27,213 nucleotides of DNA from Christensenella sp. UBA3798 (GTDB lineage: Bacteria; Bacillota; Clostridia; Christensenellales; CAG-1252). This document shows, in pieces, positions 1 through 6,842 of the stretch. The stretch's first letter is position 1. Every line of letters begins with the position of its first letter. Where the stretch lies: the NCBI GenBank assembly GCA_002368735.1, contig DFEQ01000083.1, positions 1 through 27,213 of the forward strand. The letters run 5' to 3'. Both the position numbers and the translations under genes were made by a program. Under the pieces are notes generated by a model. That model searched no databases and had not been told where the DNA came from. It saw only the letters and a list, made by a program, of their open reading frames with translations.

Positions 1-25
1 GGTTCGATTCCGATCACCAGCTCCA
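1..25 (+). tRNA. tRNA 3' end, probably tRNA-Thr (partial)
   Basis: Only the 3' part of a tRNA lies in the window: the end of the T arm with a TTCGATT loop, the T-stem 3' strand, a 7-nt acceptor 3' strand (CACCAGC), discriminator T and an encoded CCA. The acceptor sequence implies a 5' end of GCTGGTG, which is typical of Bacillota tRNA-Thr. The anticodon lies outside the window, so the identity is inferred. It sits 6 nt upstream of tRNA-Tyr, so both probably come from one tRNA transcript. Confidence 0.7.
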
Positions 26-31
26 CTATCC

Positions 32-116
<85 letters not shown>

Positions 117-150
117 AAAGCTCATCTTTAGCAATGAAGATGAGCTTTTT
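117..150 (+). terminator. Rho-independent terminator of the tRNA operon
   Basis: A perfect stem of about 12 bp (AAAGCTCATCTT with AAGATGAGCTTT) closes an 8-nt loop and ends in a T run. It starts directly after the CCA of tRNA-Tyr. The remaining 168 bp up to the next gene are AT-rich and show only a possible promoter. Confidence 0.93.
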
Positions 151-287
151 CTATTCTCTTTTTTCATCCAAACAAGTTTTTAATAAGAAAACTATGGAAA
201 TTGTTCGTTTGCAGATTCTGTTTATAATGCAGCTTCCTTATTTACATAAACATTATCTAATATTGATTGAGCTGATTCAGCAATTTA

Positions 288-296
288 TGATACAAT
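288..296 (+). promoter_or_regulatory. Possible extended -10 promoter for the amidase gene
   Basis: TGA-TACAAT has the TGn extension plus a -10-like hexamer. No good -35 lies 16-18 nt upstream. The implied start site near 303 gives a leader of about 16 nt that includes the GGAGGG ribosome binding site (309-314). This is a guess from motif shape only. Confidence 0.35.
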
Positions 297-318
297 GATA
301 GCGTCTTCGGAGGGCTTT

Positions 319-1002
319 ATGTGCACAAGTATCATTTCCAATCATAAAAAAACTCTCGTTGGATGGAATCTCGATTTGTTGGATATGGAATATCGGGTGC
401 GACCGAATGACTTAGGCGTATTTATCGAGATAAAGGACCGGACGGAGGGGTGGATGCCTATCTTCGGCGCGAATAAGCGCGGAGATTTCGTGGGTATGCC
501 CGCTTGCTGGCCCTACGACGACAGAAGCGAGCCCCAAGACGGAAGGACGGATATCATTCATCTTGATATCGACCTTCTTATGATGAAAAAGTCACTTGCC
601 GAGATAAGAGATATCGCGGAGCGTGGGGCGGTCAGCAGCATTCCCGGTGTGACCTTTATGGGTGCTCTTTCGGATAAAGACGGGAACCTATTACACATCG
701 TTCCGGGTCAGGGCACGAAGTATTATAATAGACCACAATATAAGGTCATGACGAATTTCTCTCCCTTTAAAATGGACAGCGAAAGGCATCCTTGGATGGG
801 GTGGGATAGGTATCAAACGGCAAATGCGCTTCTTGCAACTAAGACAGATGACTTTGACGTTTCGGATATGTTCGAGGTATTAAAAGCCACATCGCAAACC
901 GTATGTCCGACAGTCGTCTCAATGGTCTTTGACGTTACTGATAATCGCGTCTATTGGTGCGAAAATAGGAATTGGGACGACGTACGAAACGTGCAACTAT
1001 AA
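319..1002 (+). CDS. Ntn-hydrolase, choloylglycine hydrolase / penicillin V acylase-like (linear amide hydrolase)
   Basis: The product is 227 aa. The start was chosen at 319, not the upstream in-frame ATG at 295, because GGAGGG (309-314) precedes it and because it places Cys at residue 2. In this family the initiator Met is removed and Cys2 becomes the N-terminal nucleophile that cleaves linear amide bonds. Visible family features are MCTS at the N-terminus, GWNLD (15-19, with Asp19 matching the conserved Asp near residue 20), TNF (Asn146 is the likely oxyanion-hole residue) and an Arg164-Tyr pair. Two oddities: the usual catalytic Arg of the GRN motif is Trp16, and the protein is about 100 aa shorter than typical bile salt hydrolases. 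No signal peptide is seen, so it is likely cytoplasmic. The substrate is unknown; N-acyl amino acids, bile salts or beta-lactam side chains are all possible. The downstream gene follows after 26 nt and may be co-transcribed. Confidence 0.75.
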   Translation: MCTSIISNHKKTLVGWNLDLLDMEYRVRPNDLGVFIEIKDRTEGWMPIFGANKRGDFVGMPACWPYDDRSEPQDGRTDIIHLDIDLLMMKKSLAEIRDIAERGAVSSIPGVTFMGALSDKDGNLLHIVPGQGTKYYNRPQYKVMTNFSPFKMDSERHPWMGWDRYQTANALLATKTDDFDVSDMFEVLKATSQTVCPTVVSMVFDVTDNRVYWCENRNWDDVRNVQL

Positions 1003-1028
1003 CTTTTTACGGAATTATAGGAGAAGAT

Positions 1029-1598
1029 ATGGAAAAGAACAGATTGGAAGCATTCAGCGACGGCGTACTCGCCATCATCATTACGATAATGGTCTTGGAG
1101 CTCAAACAACCGCTCGGAGACAGCTTTTCGGATTTTTGGGCGCTTGCTCCCACGCTCCTTGCTTATTTCGTAAGCTTTTTCTTTATCGCCATCTATTGGG
1201 TCAACCATCATCACTTGTTCCATAGCGCAGAAACCATCAACGTGAAGATTCTTTGGTGCAATATCGCCTGGCTTTTCGTGATGAGCTTTATCCCATTTGC
1301 AACGGCTTGGGTCGGTTCCTACATGACTTCCTGGGCGCCCATCACCGTTTATTTTATCGATATGGTGCTTGCTTGTATCACCTTCCACCTGATGTCATTC
1401 TTTATCGCGCGGGAAAAGGGGGAAAGATTCCACTTGGGATTGCGCAGCATCCTGAGCATAGTCATTTATACCCTTGCAGCAATGCTCGGCGGGTTCTGTC
1501 CCATTGCGGCATTTATTGTCGTCGCGCTCATTTCCGCTTCCTGGATAATCCCCGAAAAGAAAGCAAAACCCGAGGAAACTACGGATAAATCAGAATAA
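1029..1598 (+). CDS. TMEM175-family (DUF1211) potassium channel-like membrane protein
   Basis: The product is 189 aa with about six hydrophobic segments. The N-terminal RLEAFSDGVLAI motif continues into TIMVLEL, the hallmark RxxxFSDG first helix of the TMEM175/DUF1211 family. In characterised bacterial members this helix lines the pore of a tetrameric K+-permeable channel in the cytoplasmic membrane. The length fits the single-repeat bacterial form. The start at 1029 has AGGAGA 5 nt upstream; an earlier in-frame ATG at 972 lies inside the preceding gene and would add residues the family lacks. The C-terminus is short and charged. It converges on spoIIAC with a 15-bp gap and no visible terminator. 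Family assignment is strong; channel activity in this organism is inferred. Confidence 0.85.
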   Translation: MEKNRLEAFSDGVLAIIITIMVLELKQPLGDSFSDFWALAPTLLAYFVSFFFIAIYWVNHHHLFHSAETINVKILWCNIAWLFVMSFIPFATAWVGSYMTSWAPITVYFIDMVLACITFHLMSFFIAREKGERFHLGLRSILSIVIYTLAAMLGGFCPIAAFIVVALISASWIIPEKKAKPEETTDKSE

Positions 1599-1613
1599 AT
1601 ATCCTTTAATAAT

Positions 1614-2330
1614 TTACGATAGTTTTTCTTTCAGCGAAGCGAGTATCTTGCTTTCCAGCCTCGATACTTGCACCTGCGATACGCCGAGTATCTCGGCGAC
1701 TTCGCTTTGCGTTTTGTCGCGGTAGTAGCGTAGCAAAATTATCTTTTTATCACGCTCGTCAAGTTTTTCAATGAGGTCTTTGAGCATGATGTGGTCGATG
1801 AGTTCTTCGGTTTTATCCACCGTACGGATATTATCTATCAAGTAGGAGCCGCTATCGTCGTCATACTTTTCGTATAGCGATACGGGCATATGGGTGCTAT
1901 CCATCGTAAATACGATTTCGTATGCATCGGTCTTAAAGTGCTCGGCGATCTCGTCGATGGTGGGCTCCCTTCCTTTTTCTCCGCGAAATTCATCGGTATA
2001 TTTGTTGATGAGTAGGGCTAGCGTCTTTGTAGAGCGCGATACCTTTACGGGTCCGTCGTCGCGTATCTGCCTCTTTATCTCTCCGCTTATCATAGGGACG
2101 GCATAGGTGGAAAAGCGCACGTTGAAAGAGGTATTGAAGTTCATCATCGCTTTATATAAGCCAAGAGAACCGAGCTGTATCAAGTCGTCGTATTCTATCA
2201 CGGTATTTCGATAACGGCGAATAATGCTCTTGATAAGCGGCATATTCTCGGCTAGCAGGGTGCTCTTGGCACTTTCGTCGCCTTGTTGCGCCAGTTTGAT
2301 GAGGCGCATTGTCTCCTCGTGATCAAGCAT
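1614..2330 (-). CDS. spoIIAC: RNA polymerase sporulation sigma factor sigma-F
   Basis: The product is 238 aa. It is the first forespore-specific sigma factor, held inactive by SpoIIAB until asymmetric division. Region 2 contains EYDDLIQLGSLGLYKA and a VRFSTYAVPMISGEI block, which is very close to known SigF proteins. Region 3 has GREPTIDEIAEHF (about 120-135), and region 4 has a helix-turn-helix ending in QSEVAEILGVSQVQVSRLE (about 205-225). It is the last gene of spoIIAA-spoIIAB-spoIIAC and overlaps the end of spoIIAB by 8 nt (ATGCTTGA). No Shine-Dalgarno is visible, so translation is probably coupled to spoIIAB. The operon position separates it from sigma-G or sigma-B paralogues. Confidence 0.96.
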   Translation of the reverse strand: MLDHEETMRLIKLAQQGDESAKSTLLAENMPLIKSIIRRYRNTVIEYDDLIQLGSLGLYKAMMNFNTSFNVRFSTYAVPMISGEIKRQIRDDGPVKVSRSTKTLALLINKYTDEFRGEKGREPTIDEIAEHFKTDAYEIVFTMDSTHMPVSLYEKYDDDSGSYLIDNIRTVDKTEELIDHIMLKDLIEKLDERDKKIILLRYYRDKTQSEVAEILGVSQVQVSRLESKILASLKEKLS

Positions 2331-2757
2331 GCTGTTTGATATTCTTTCGCATCGTGACGCGCGTACCTCTCCCGGGTTCGGAGCACACTTCGAGGTCGTC
2401 CATAAAAGCTTCCATTATCGTGAAACCCATCCCGCTGTGCTCCTCGGCTGATTTGGTCGTATAAAAAGGCTTTTTTACCTCTTCGGCGTCAGCGAAACCG
2501 ACGCCGCTATCCGTGACGGTCACAGATAGGACTTTATCGTCGTATATCGTCACCTCAACGTCTATCTCTCCGCTATTATCGGGATATGCGTGAACGATGA
2601 CGTTGGTCACTGCCTCGGATACGGCGGTCTTTACGTCGTTTATTTCTTCCAATGATGGGGATAGCGGGGCGCAAAAAGCCGCCACTGCCGCGCGTGCAAA
2701 GCCTTCGTTTCCTACTATCGCGGGAAGGTTGATTTTTACGTGGTTGGTCATTTTCAT
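2323..2757 (-). CDS. spoIIAB: Anti-sigma-F factor / serine kinase
   Basis: The product is 144 aa. It binds and inhibits sigma-F and phosphorylates SpoIIAA. It is a GHKL-fold kinase: N box VSEAVTNVIVHAY (46-58, with Glu48 and Asn52), G1 box DSGVGF, ATP lid with FYTTK, and G2 box HSGMGFTIM. I chose the ATG at 2757 over the in-frame ATG at 2763. The motif AAGGCGG lies 7 nt before 2757 but only 1 nt before 2763, and the N-terminus MKMTNHVKINLP then lines up with known SpoIIAB proteins. The ATG at 2763 would overlap the spoIIAA stop as ATGA and remains possible. It overlaps spoIIAC by 8 nt, matching the coupling expected of a regulator made with its target. Confidence 0.95.
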   Translation of the reverse strand: MKMTNHVKINLPAIVGNEGFARAAVAAFCAPLSPSLEEINDVKTAVSEAVTNVIVHAYPDNSGEIDVEVTIYDDKVLSVTVTDSGVGFADAEEVKKPFYTTKSAEEHSGMGFTIMEAFMDDLEVCSEPGRGTRVTMRKNIKQHA

Positions 2758-2759
2758 AT

Positions 2760-3065
2760 TCATACCGCCTTTATGATTTGATATAATCCGCTGATGCGAA
2801 AGACCTTGTCTATCTGTCTGTTGACGTTTTTAACGCATAGTTCCGCGCCGTTTTCGGATACTTTTTTATATCTGCCGAGTAATACGCCTATCCCGGTGCT
2901 ATCCATGAAGGATACTTTCGCAAAATCCAGTATCACTCTGTGATAGGTACTTTCTCTTAGCCGTTTATCCAAATAATCTCTTGTCTGCGCGGCGGTTTTT
3001 TCGTCGAGTTCACCGTCAAGCGCTATGACGATCTCTCCTCTGTTCAACGTGGTTGAAAAGTCCAT
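2760..3065 (-). CDS. spoIIAA: Anti-sigma-F factor antagonist (STAS domain)
   Basis: The product is 101 aa and consists of a single STAS domain. The FMDSTGIGVLLGRY motif carries the Ser (Ser56) that SpoIIAB phosphorylates and SpoIIE dephosphorylates. The unphosphorylated form displaces sigma-F from SpoIIAB. The start has a clear GGAGG about 6 nt upstream. It is the first gene of the spoIIA operon, and its stop lies next to the start of spoIIAB. Divergent spoVAC begins 232 bp away. Confidence 0.96.
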   Translation of the reverse strand: MDFSTTLNRGEIVIALDGELDEKTAAQTRDYLDKRLRESTYHRVILDFAKVSFMDSTGIGVLLGRYKKVSENGAELCVKNVNRQIDKVFRISGLYQIIKAV

Positions 3066-3102
3066 AATTCGCCTCCGAATGATATGTTACCCCGTATGGA
3101 GC

Positions 3103-3133
3103 GAAGGTTCGAGGATGTTTTTGCCTTTTTCCT
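3103..3133 (-). promoter_or_regulatory. Candidate sigma-H promoter of spoIIA
   Basis: On the minus strand AGGAAAAA (3133-3126) resembles the sigma-H -35 core AGGA-W-W-W. After 15 nt, CGAACC resembles the -10 core GAAT with one mismatch. The start site would be near 3098, giving a leader of about 30 nt with the GGAGG site. Spo0A and sigma-H control of spoIIA is established in Bacillus; here it is inferred. For the other direction I could not find a convincing sigma-G promoter for spoVAC in 3134-3297. Confidence 0.3.
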
Positions 3134-3297
3134 ATGCTTTTGCCGCTTTTTTGTCGTTTGTCGGGGTATAATCCATCCGTTGCGTGCCTAAAATTCGGCT
3201 ATGGAAAAGCGCGAGCAAAGTGGTAATCACGTTGAAAGTAAGGATTACGAGCAACCGGAAAGCTATCGAATAATAAAAGAAGGGGAGCTATATAGGC

Positions 3298-3747
3298 ATG
3301 TTAAGTAAGACGGAATATTTGGAACTGGATAAAAAAATAGCGCCGAAAAGCAAGGAAGGTCGAACTCTCTTTTTTGCTTTCGTGGTCGGTGGTGTGATTT
3401 GCATGATAGGACAAGGGGTTTCCGACCTATTTAAACTCGTCATCCCTGCGGCAGATGAAAAGCTCCTCGGTGAGATAACGTCCACCGTGATGATATTCCT
3501 CGGCGCTATATTGACGGGGTTCGGTATTTACGATAAGATAGGCAAGCACGCGGGGGCAGGCTCTATCGTTCCTATCACGGGATTTGCTAATTCTGTCGTA
3601 TCTCCCGCGATGGAATACCGCTCGGAAGGTGTGGTTTTCGGCGTGATGTGCAAGATGTTCGTTATCGCAGGGCCGATCATCGTCAGCGGGGTTGCCTCAT
3701 CCATCCTCGTAGGCTTGATATATTGGTTCGTTGGGGTTGCGGCATGA
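3298..3747 (+). CDS. spoVAC: Stage V sporulation protein AC (dipicolinic acid transport)
   Basis: The product is 149 aa. SpoVAC is an inner-membrane component of the SpoVA machinery, which moves Ca-dipicolinate into the forespore and releases it at germination. A charged N-terminus (about 25 aa) is followed by several hydrophobic segments. The family signatures VGGVICMIGQ and the SIVPITGFANSVVSPAMEY stretch are present, and the length is typical. AGGGGAG lies about 10 nt upstream of the ATG. The stop overlaps the spoVAD start as ATGA, so the two are translationally coupled. It is paralogous to SpoVAE two genes downstream (shared VGG-VCxIGQ and PITGF motifs). Confidence 0.96.
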   Translation: MLSKTEYLELDKKIAPKSKEGRTLFFAFVVGGVICMIGQGVSDLFKLVIPAADEKLLGEITSTVMIFLGAILTGFGIYDKIGKHAGAGSIVPITGFANSVVSPAMEYRSEGVVFGVMCKMFVIAGPIIVSGVASSILVGLIYWFVGVAA

Positions 3748-4754
3748 ACGGAGGCAAGCAAACCATCGTATTTCAAAACAAGCCTTGCGTGCTTGCGGGG
3801 TATTCTATCGTGGGGCCCAAAGAATCGATGGGACCCCTCGACCCTTACTTCCACAAGCGGCTCAGGAAGGATGATTTCGGGCAAAGCTCTTACGAAAAAG
3901 CAGAGTGCAAACTGCATATGAGCGCTATCTCGGGGGCTATCATTGCCGCCGGGCTCAGCCCCAAAGATATCGACGCGAATATCGGCGGAGACTTATTGAA
4001 TCAGATCATCACTTCCTCCTTTTCGGCACGGGAACTGGATATCCCCTTCGTCGGGATGTACAGCGCCTGCTCTACCTTTGCACAGGCGCTCATCGTAGGA
4101 GCGACGCTCATCGACGGAGGCTATATCAGAAGGGCGGCTTGTAGCACGAGCAGTCATTTCTCAACGGCGGAAAGGCAGTATCGTTATCCGTTGGAGCTCG
4201 GCACGCAGATGACTCCGACGTCGCAATGGACTGTAACGGGGGCGGGATGCACCGTGCTCGGAAAGTATGGGGAAGGCAGTAAGATCTACCTTGAATCTGC
4301 TACCATCGGTAAGGTTATCGACTTCGGTATCAGTGACGCCAACAATATGGGGGCTGCCATGGCGCCCGCCGCCGCGCAAACCGTCATACAGCATCTCGAG
4401 GATACGGGACGCAGCGTGGATTACTATGATAATATCGTAACGGGTGATTTGGGCATTTATGGGAGCAGGCTGTTCTTGGAGCTACTGGAAAGCGAAGGGA
4501 TCCACGCCTCCGCGAAACATAAAGATTGCGGCGAAATGATATATGATAAAAAACAACGTTGTCCGCAAGGGGGGAGCGGCGCGGGGTGCAGCAGTGTGGT
4601 CTTTAACTCGTATTTTCTGCATCAAATGCGTTCGGGAAGCATAAAAAGAATGCTTCTTATCCCTACGGGAGCGCTGTTGTCCAAATTATCTTCCCTACAA
4701 GGGGAGACTATCCCCGGCATCGCAAACGCCGTATCTTTCTGTGTGGAGGAATAA
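3744..4754 (+). CDS. spoVAD: Stage V sporulation protein AD (dipicolinic acid-binding)
   Basis: The product is 336 aa with a thiolase-like fold. SpoVAD is the peripheral SpoVA subunit that binds dipicolinic acid during its uptake into the forespore. Signatures include KQTIVF at the N-terminus, GPKESMGPL, GGDLLNQ, SACSTFAQAL (the position of the thiolase cysteine), ATxxSHFSTAERQ-type text near residues 135-145, MGAAMAPAAA and the C-terminal GGSGAGCSSVV. The length equals that of known SpoVAD. The start at 3744 follows the spoVAC stop in an ATGA overlap; a longer in-frame ORF from 3648 would lie inside spoVAC. The next gene starts 1 nt after its stop codon. Confidence 0.97.
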   Translation: MNGGKQTIVFQNKPCVLAGYSIVGPKESMGPLDPYFHKRLRKDDFGQSSYEKAECKLHMSAISGAIIAAGLSPKDIDANIGGDLLNQIITSSFSARELDIPFVGMYSACSTFAQALIVGATLIDGGYIRRAACSTSSHFSTAERQYRYPLELGTQMTPTSQWTVTGAGCTVLGKYGEGSKIYLESATIGKVIDFGISDANNMGAAMAPAAAQTVIQHLEDTGRSVDYYDNIVTGDLGIYGSRLFLELLESEGIHASAKHKDCGEMIYDKKQRCPQGGSGAGCSSVVFNSYFLHQMRSGSIKRMLLIPTGALLSKLSSLQGETIPGIANAVSFCVEE

Positions 4755-4755
4755 G

Positions 4756-5118
4756 ATGTTATTGACCTATCTCAAAGTATTCTTGGTAGGTGGCGTCGTG
4801 TGTTTGATCGGACAGCTGCTCATCAATTTAACCAAAATGACCTCGGCAAAGATCCTCGTGACATTCTTACTCTTAGGCGTGCTGCTGGAAGCCGTGGGAA
4901 TATTCGATCCCATCAAGGAATTCGCGCGCGCGGGTATCACAATTCCCATAACGGGATTTGGTTCGACTCTTGCGAAAGGCGCGATCGAAGGTGTAAAAGA
5001 AGAAGGGCTCATCGGCGCTCTGACGGGAGGGATGCGTGCCGCCGCCGCAGGACTTTCCGCGGCTATCGTCTTTGGCTTTCTCGTAAGTTTGGTATTTAAA
5101 GCAAGAACAAAGGTCTAA
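4756..5118 (+). CDS. spoVAE: Stage V sporulation protein AE (SpoVAEb type)
   Basis: The product is 120 aa, a small hydrophobic protein with VGGVVCLIGQ near the N-terminus, ITIPITGFGS in the middle and SAAIVFGFLVSLVFK at the end, all typical of SpoVAEb. GGAGG lies 6 nt upstream of the ATG at 4756. A start at 4741 would read back into spoVAD and through this ribosome site, so I rejected it. It completes a three-gene SpoVA unit (AC-AD-AE), the reduced set known from clostridia; spoVAA, AB, AEa and AF are not here. Its stop codon overlaps the stop of the convergent GH13-like gene. Confidence 0.95.
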   Translation: MLLTYLKVFLVGGVVCLIGQLLINLTKMTSAKILVTFLLLGVLLEAVGIFDPIKEFARAGITIPITGFGSTLAKGAIEGVKEEGLIGALTGGMRAAAAGLSAAIVFGFLVSLVFKARTKV

Positions 5119-6731
5119 TGGAGAGCAAGGGGTTTAGGGCGCAAGCGGAAGATCCGCACTTCGTAGGGGCGCAAACCCATCGTCTCGTTTAGAGTTTTAC
5201 TGACTACGCCGTAATTGCATATCTCACAAAGGGCTGCTGTCCCGAGGAATTCTTTCGGCGGCTTGGCGTTTAAAGGTTTCGGAGTAGGATTGGCGATGAA
5301 AAGTAACCTTTCGGTCTCTGCTTCACGCAGGAAGCATAAGAGAGTATCGTCGGAATAATTATGAAAACTGCCGCTTTGTAGGGCGGGCGAGGAGGCACGG
5401 AAGGAGAGCATCCGACGATAGAAGGAGAAAATGCTGTCGCTATCCGCACTTTCCGCAAGAAGGTTTATCTTGTGATAATTGCCGTTGACGGGGATCTCCG
5501 AATAAGGGCTCGCAGTAAATGCGGCGTTACGATTGTTATCCCATTGGAAGGGGGAACGCGCGTGCAAGAGCTCCGGGGCGGCGGTGTAGTTTTTGTGCTC
5601 GTTTGCCTTAAAGGAGGTAAAGTCCGTCATTCCTATCTCCTGTCCTTGATATAGAGTGGGTGTGGCAACGGCGCAAAGAAGAAGGGCGGAGAGCATTTTC
5701 CCTGCGGGAATGATTCTGTCGTCATCAGGAGCGACGAACTTGGAAAGCAGTCTGGAATGCGCCTTGTCATCAAAAGTGATGAGAGTGTCGCGGACGCAGG
5801 TAGAAGAGTGCATGCGAAGGTACCTTTCGGCAAATTCTTTAATGGAAAAAGCTCTTTTTGCGATAAGCTCCGTATCGAATATAAGAGATGTGTCTATAAG
5901 CTTATCCGCGACAGGCCTATCCCCCGAAATCAGATAGGGATAGATATCAGAAGATACGTTTTGCGGCGAGAGGATGATGTGGATATCGGCGGGGCATTTT
6001 TCTTTTATCTCGCGAAGCATACGATAGGTGCCGCGTCCATCGGTAAAGATATCTTCTCCCGCTTTGTAGAGAAGGGTATCCTCTGCAAGAAGTGGCTTAT
6101 CCGTTGCAAAATAAACGTTTTCAAAGATAAAACCATCCACACCTTTCTCTATCCAAAAGCGCAGAACGTCTATTATTTCTTTGCGCACGCGGGGATTATC
6201 GAAATTGAGCTCGGGATAGTTATTACCGCAATAGGAGCGATACCATTCGCGGCTTTTTTCGTCGTATGACCAAAGGGGTGTTTTAAAGGGAGTACGATCC
6301 GCGCTCGGCGCCGATTTGCCTTTTCCTTTCTGCCATATATAATATTCGCGATAGGGGTTAAGGTCCACCCCGGCGCGACTTTTTTCAAACCAAGTATGGG
6401 CAGTAGAGGTAAACCCAAGAGGGAAGGACAAATAGAAATCAATCCCAAGAGAATGCGCCGCTTGTATGAGTTCTTCGATGTCGGAAAGAGTGCCAAGGGC
6501 GGGATTGACGCGCTTATAATCTGTCACGCCGAAGAGAAAGCCCTCCGAATCGGTCTCCAAAATATCAGATAGAGCAAGAGCACCTATCCCGAGAGAGGGG
6601 AAGTAGGAGAGCTTGGAGGTAACGCCTTTAACGTCGCCTATCCCGTCCCCGTCGCTATCGAAAAAGGACTTTGTATAAATGCGATAAATGACGCTTTCGT
6701 CCTTTTTATTACCTTCGCACAAACTTTCCAT
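5115..6731 (-). CDS. GH13 (alpha-amylase fold) protein, predicted catalytically inactive
   Basis: The product is 538 aa from ATG 6731. It aligns along its length with oligo-1,6-glucosidase / alpha-glucosidase proteins. It keeps the N-terminal DSDGDGIGD loop (25-33, Ca-site-like), the TSTAHTWFEKSR and NPYREYYIW segments, PELNFDNPRVR and TPTLYQGQEIGM. The catalytic motifs are gone: region I (DxxxNH) reads SFPLGF (102-107), region II (FRxD) reads FIFE (Ile202, Glu204), the acid/base region reads ILSPQN (about 253-258), and region IV (NHD) reads DKA (322-324). The reading frame is intact, so this looks like a maintained non-enzymatic protein rather than decay. No signal peptide is seen. A -10 element ends 6 nt before this ATG, so earlier in-frame starts (6752, 6776) would precede the transcript. 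Role unknown. Confidence 0.85.
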   Translation of the reverse strand: MESLCEGNKKDESVIYRIYTKSFFDSDGDGIGDVKGVTSKLSYFPSLGIGALALSDILETDSEGFLFGVTDYKRVNPALGTLSDIEELIQAAHSLGIDFYLSFPLGFTSTAHTWFEKSRAGVDLNPYREYYIWQKGKGKSAPSADRTPFKTPLWSYDEKSREWYRSYCGNNYPELNFDNPRVRKEIIDVLRFWIEKGVDGFIFENVYFATDKPLLAEDTLLYKAGEDIFTDGRGTYRMLREIKEKCPADIHIILSPQNVSSDIYPYLISGDRPVADKLIDTSLIFDTELIAKRAFSIKEFAERYLRMHSSTCVRDTLITFDDKAHSRLLSKFVAPDDDRIIPAGKMLSALLLCAVATPTLYQGQEIGMTDFTSFKANEHKNYTAAPELLHARSPFQWDNNRNAAFTASPYSEIPVNGNYHKINLLAESADSDSIFSFYRRMLSFRASSPALQSGSFHNYSDDTLLCFLREAETERLLFIANPTPKPLNAKPPKEFLGTAALCEICNYGVVSKTLNETMGLRPYEVRIFRLRPKPLALH

Positions 6732-6737
6732 ATATTG

Positions 6738-6767
6738 ATTATATAATATCATATAGCATTTTGTAAA
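6738..6767 (-). promoter_or_regulatory. Sigma-A-type promoter of the GH13-like gene, possibly leaderless
   Basis: On the minus strand TTTACA (6767-6762), an 18-nt spacer and a perfect TATAAT (6743-6738) are followed after exactly 6 nt by ATG (6731). There is no Shine-Dalgarno between them. Transcription would start at or next to the ATG. Confidence 0.7.
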
Positions 6768-6797
6768 TAAACGCACGCGCGAAAAAACACAATTCTA

Positions 6798-6826
6798 TTG
6801 ATTATCTTATGAGAATACTGTATAAT
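6798..6826 (+). promoter_or_regulatory. Sigma-A-type promoter of dnaX
   Basis: TTGATT (6798-6803), a 17-nt spacer and a perfect TATAAT (6821-6826). The start site would be near 6833, leaving about 10 nt before the dnaX ATG with only a weak GGTG. It diverges from the GH13-like promoter within a 111-bp intergenic region. Confidence 0.75.
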
Positions 6827-6842
6827 AATATCGGTGTAAAAT

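Noticed and set aside
951..1388. Antisense ORF of 145 codons opposite the TMEM175-like gene
   Set aside because: No ribosome site, no protein family resemblance, and it lies opposite a well-supported gene. The many other antisense ORFs in the window are rejected for the same reasons.
3166..3195. TATAAT at 3167-3172 and GTATA as promoter parts for spoVAC
   Set aside because: No -35 at the right distance for sigma-A (10 or 21 nt spacers only), and no CATNHTA 17-18 nt after GTATA for sigma-G.
3223..3248. Inverted repeat GTAATC...GATTAC upstream of spoVAC as an operator or hairpin
   Set aside because: Only 6 bp with a 14-nt loop; expected by chance in AT-rich spacers.
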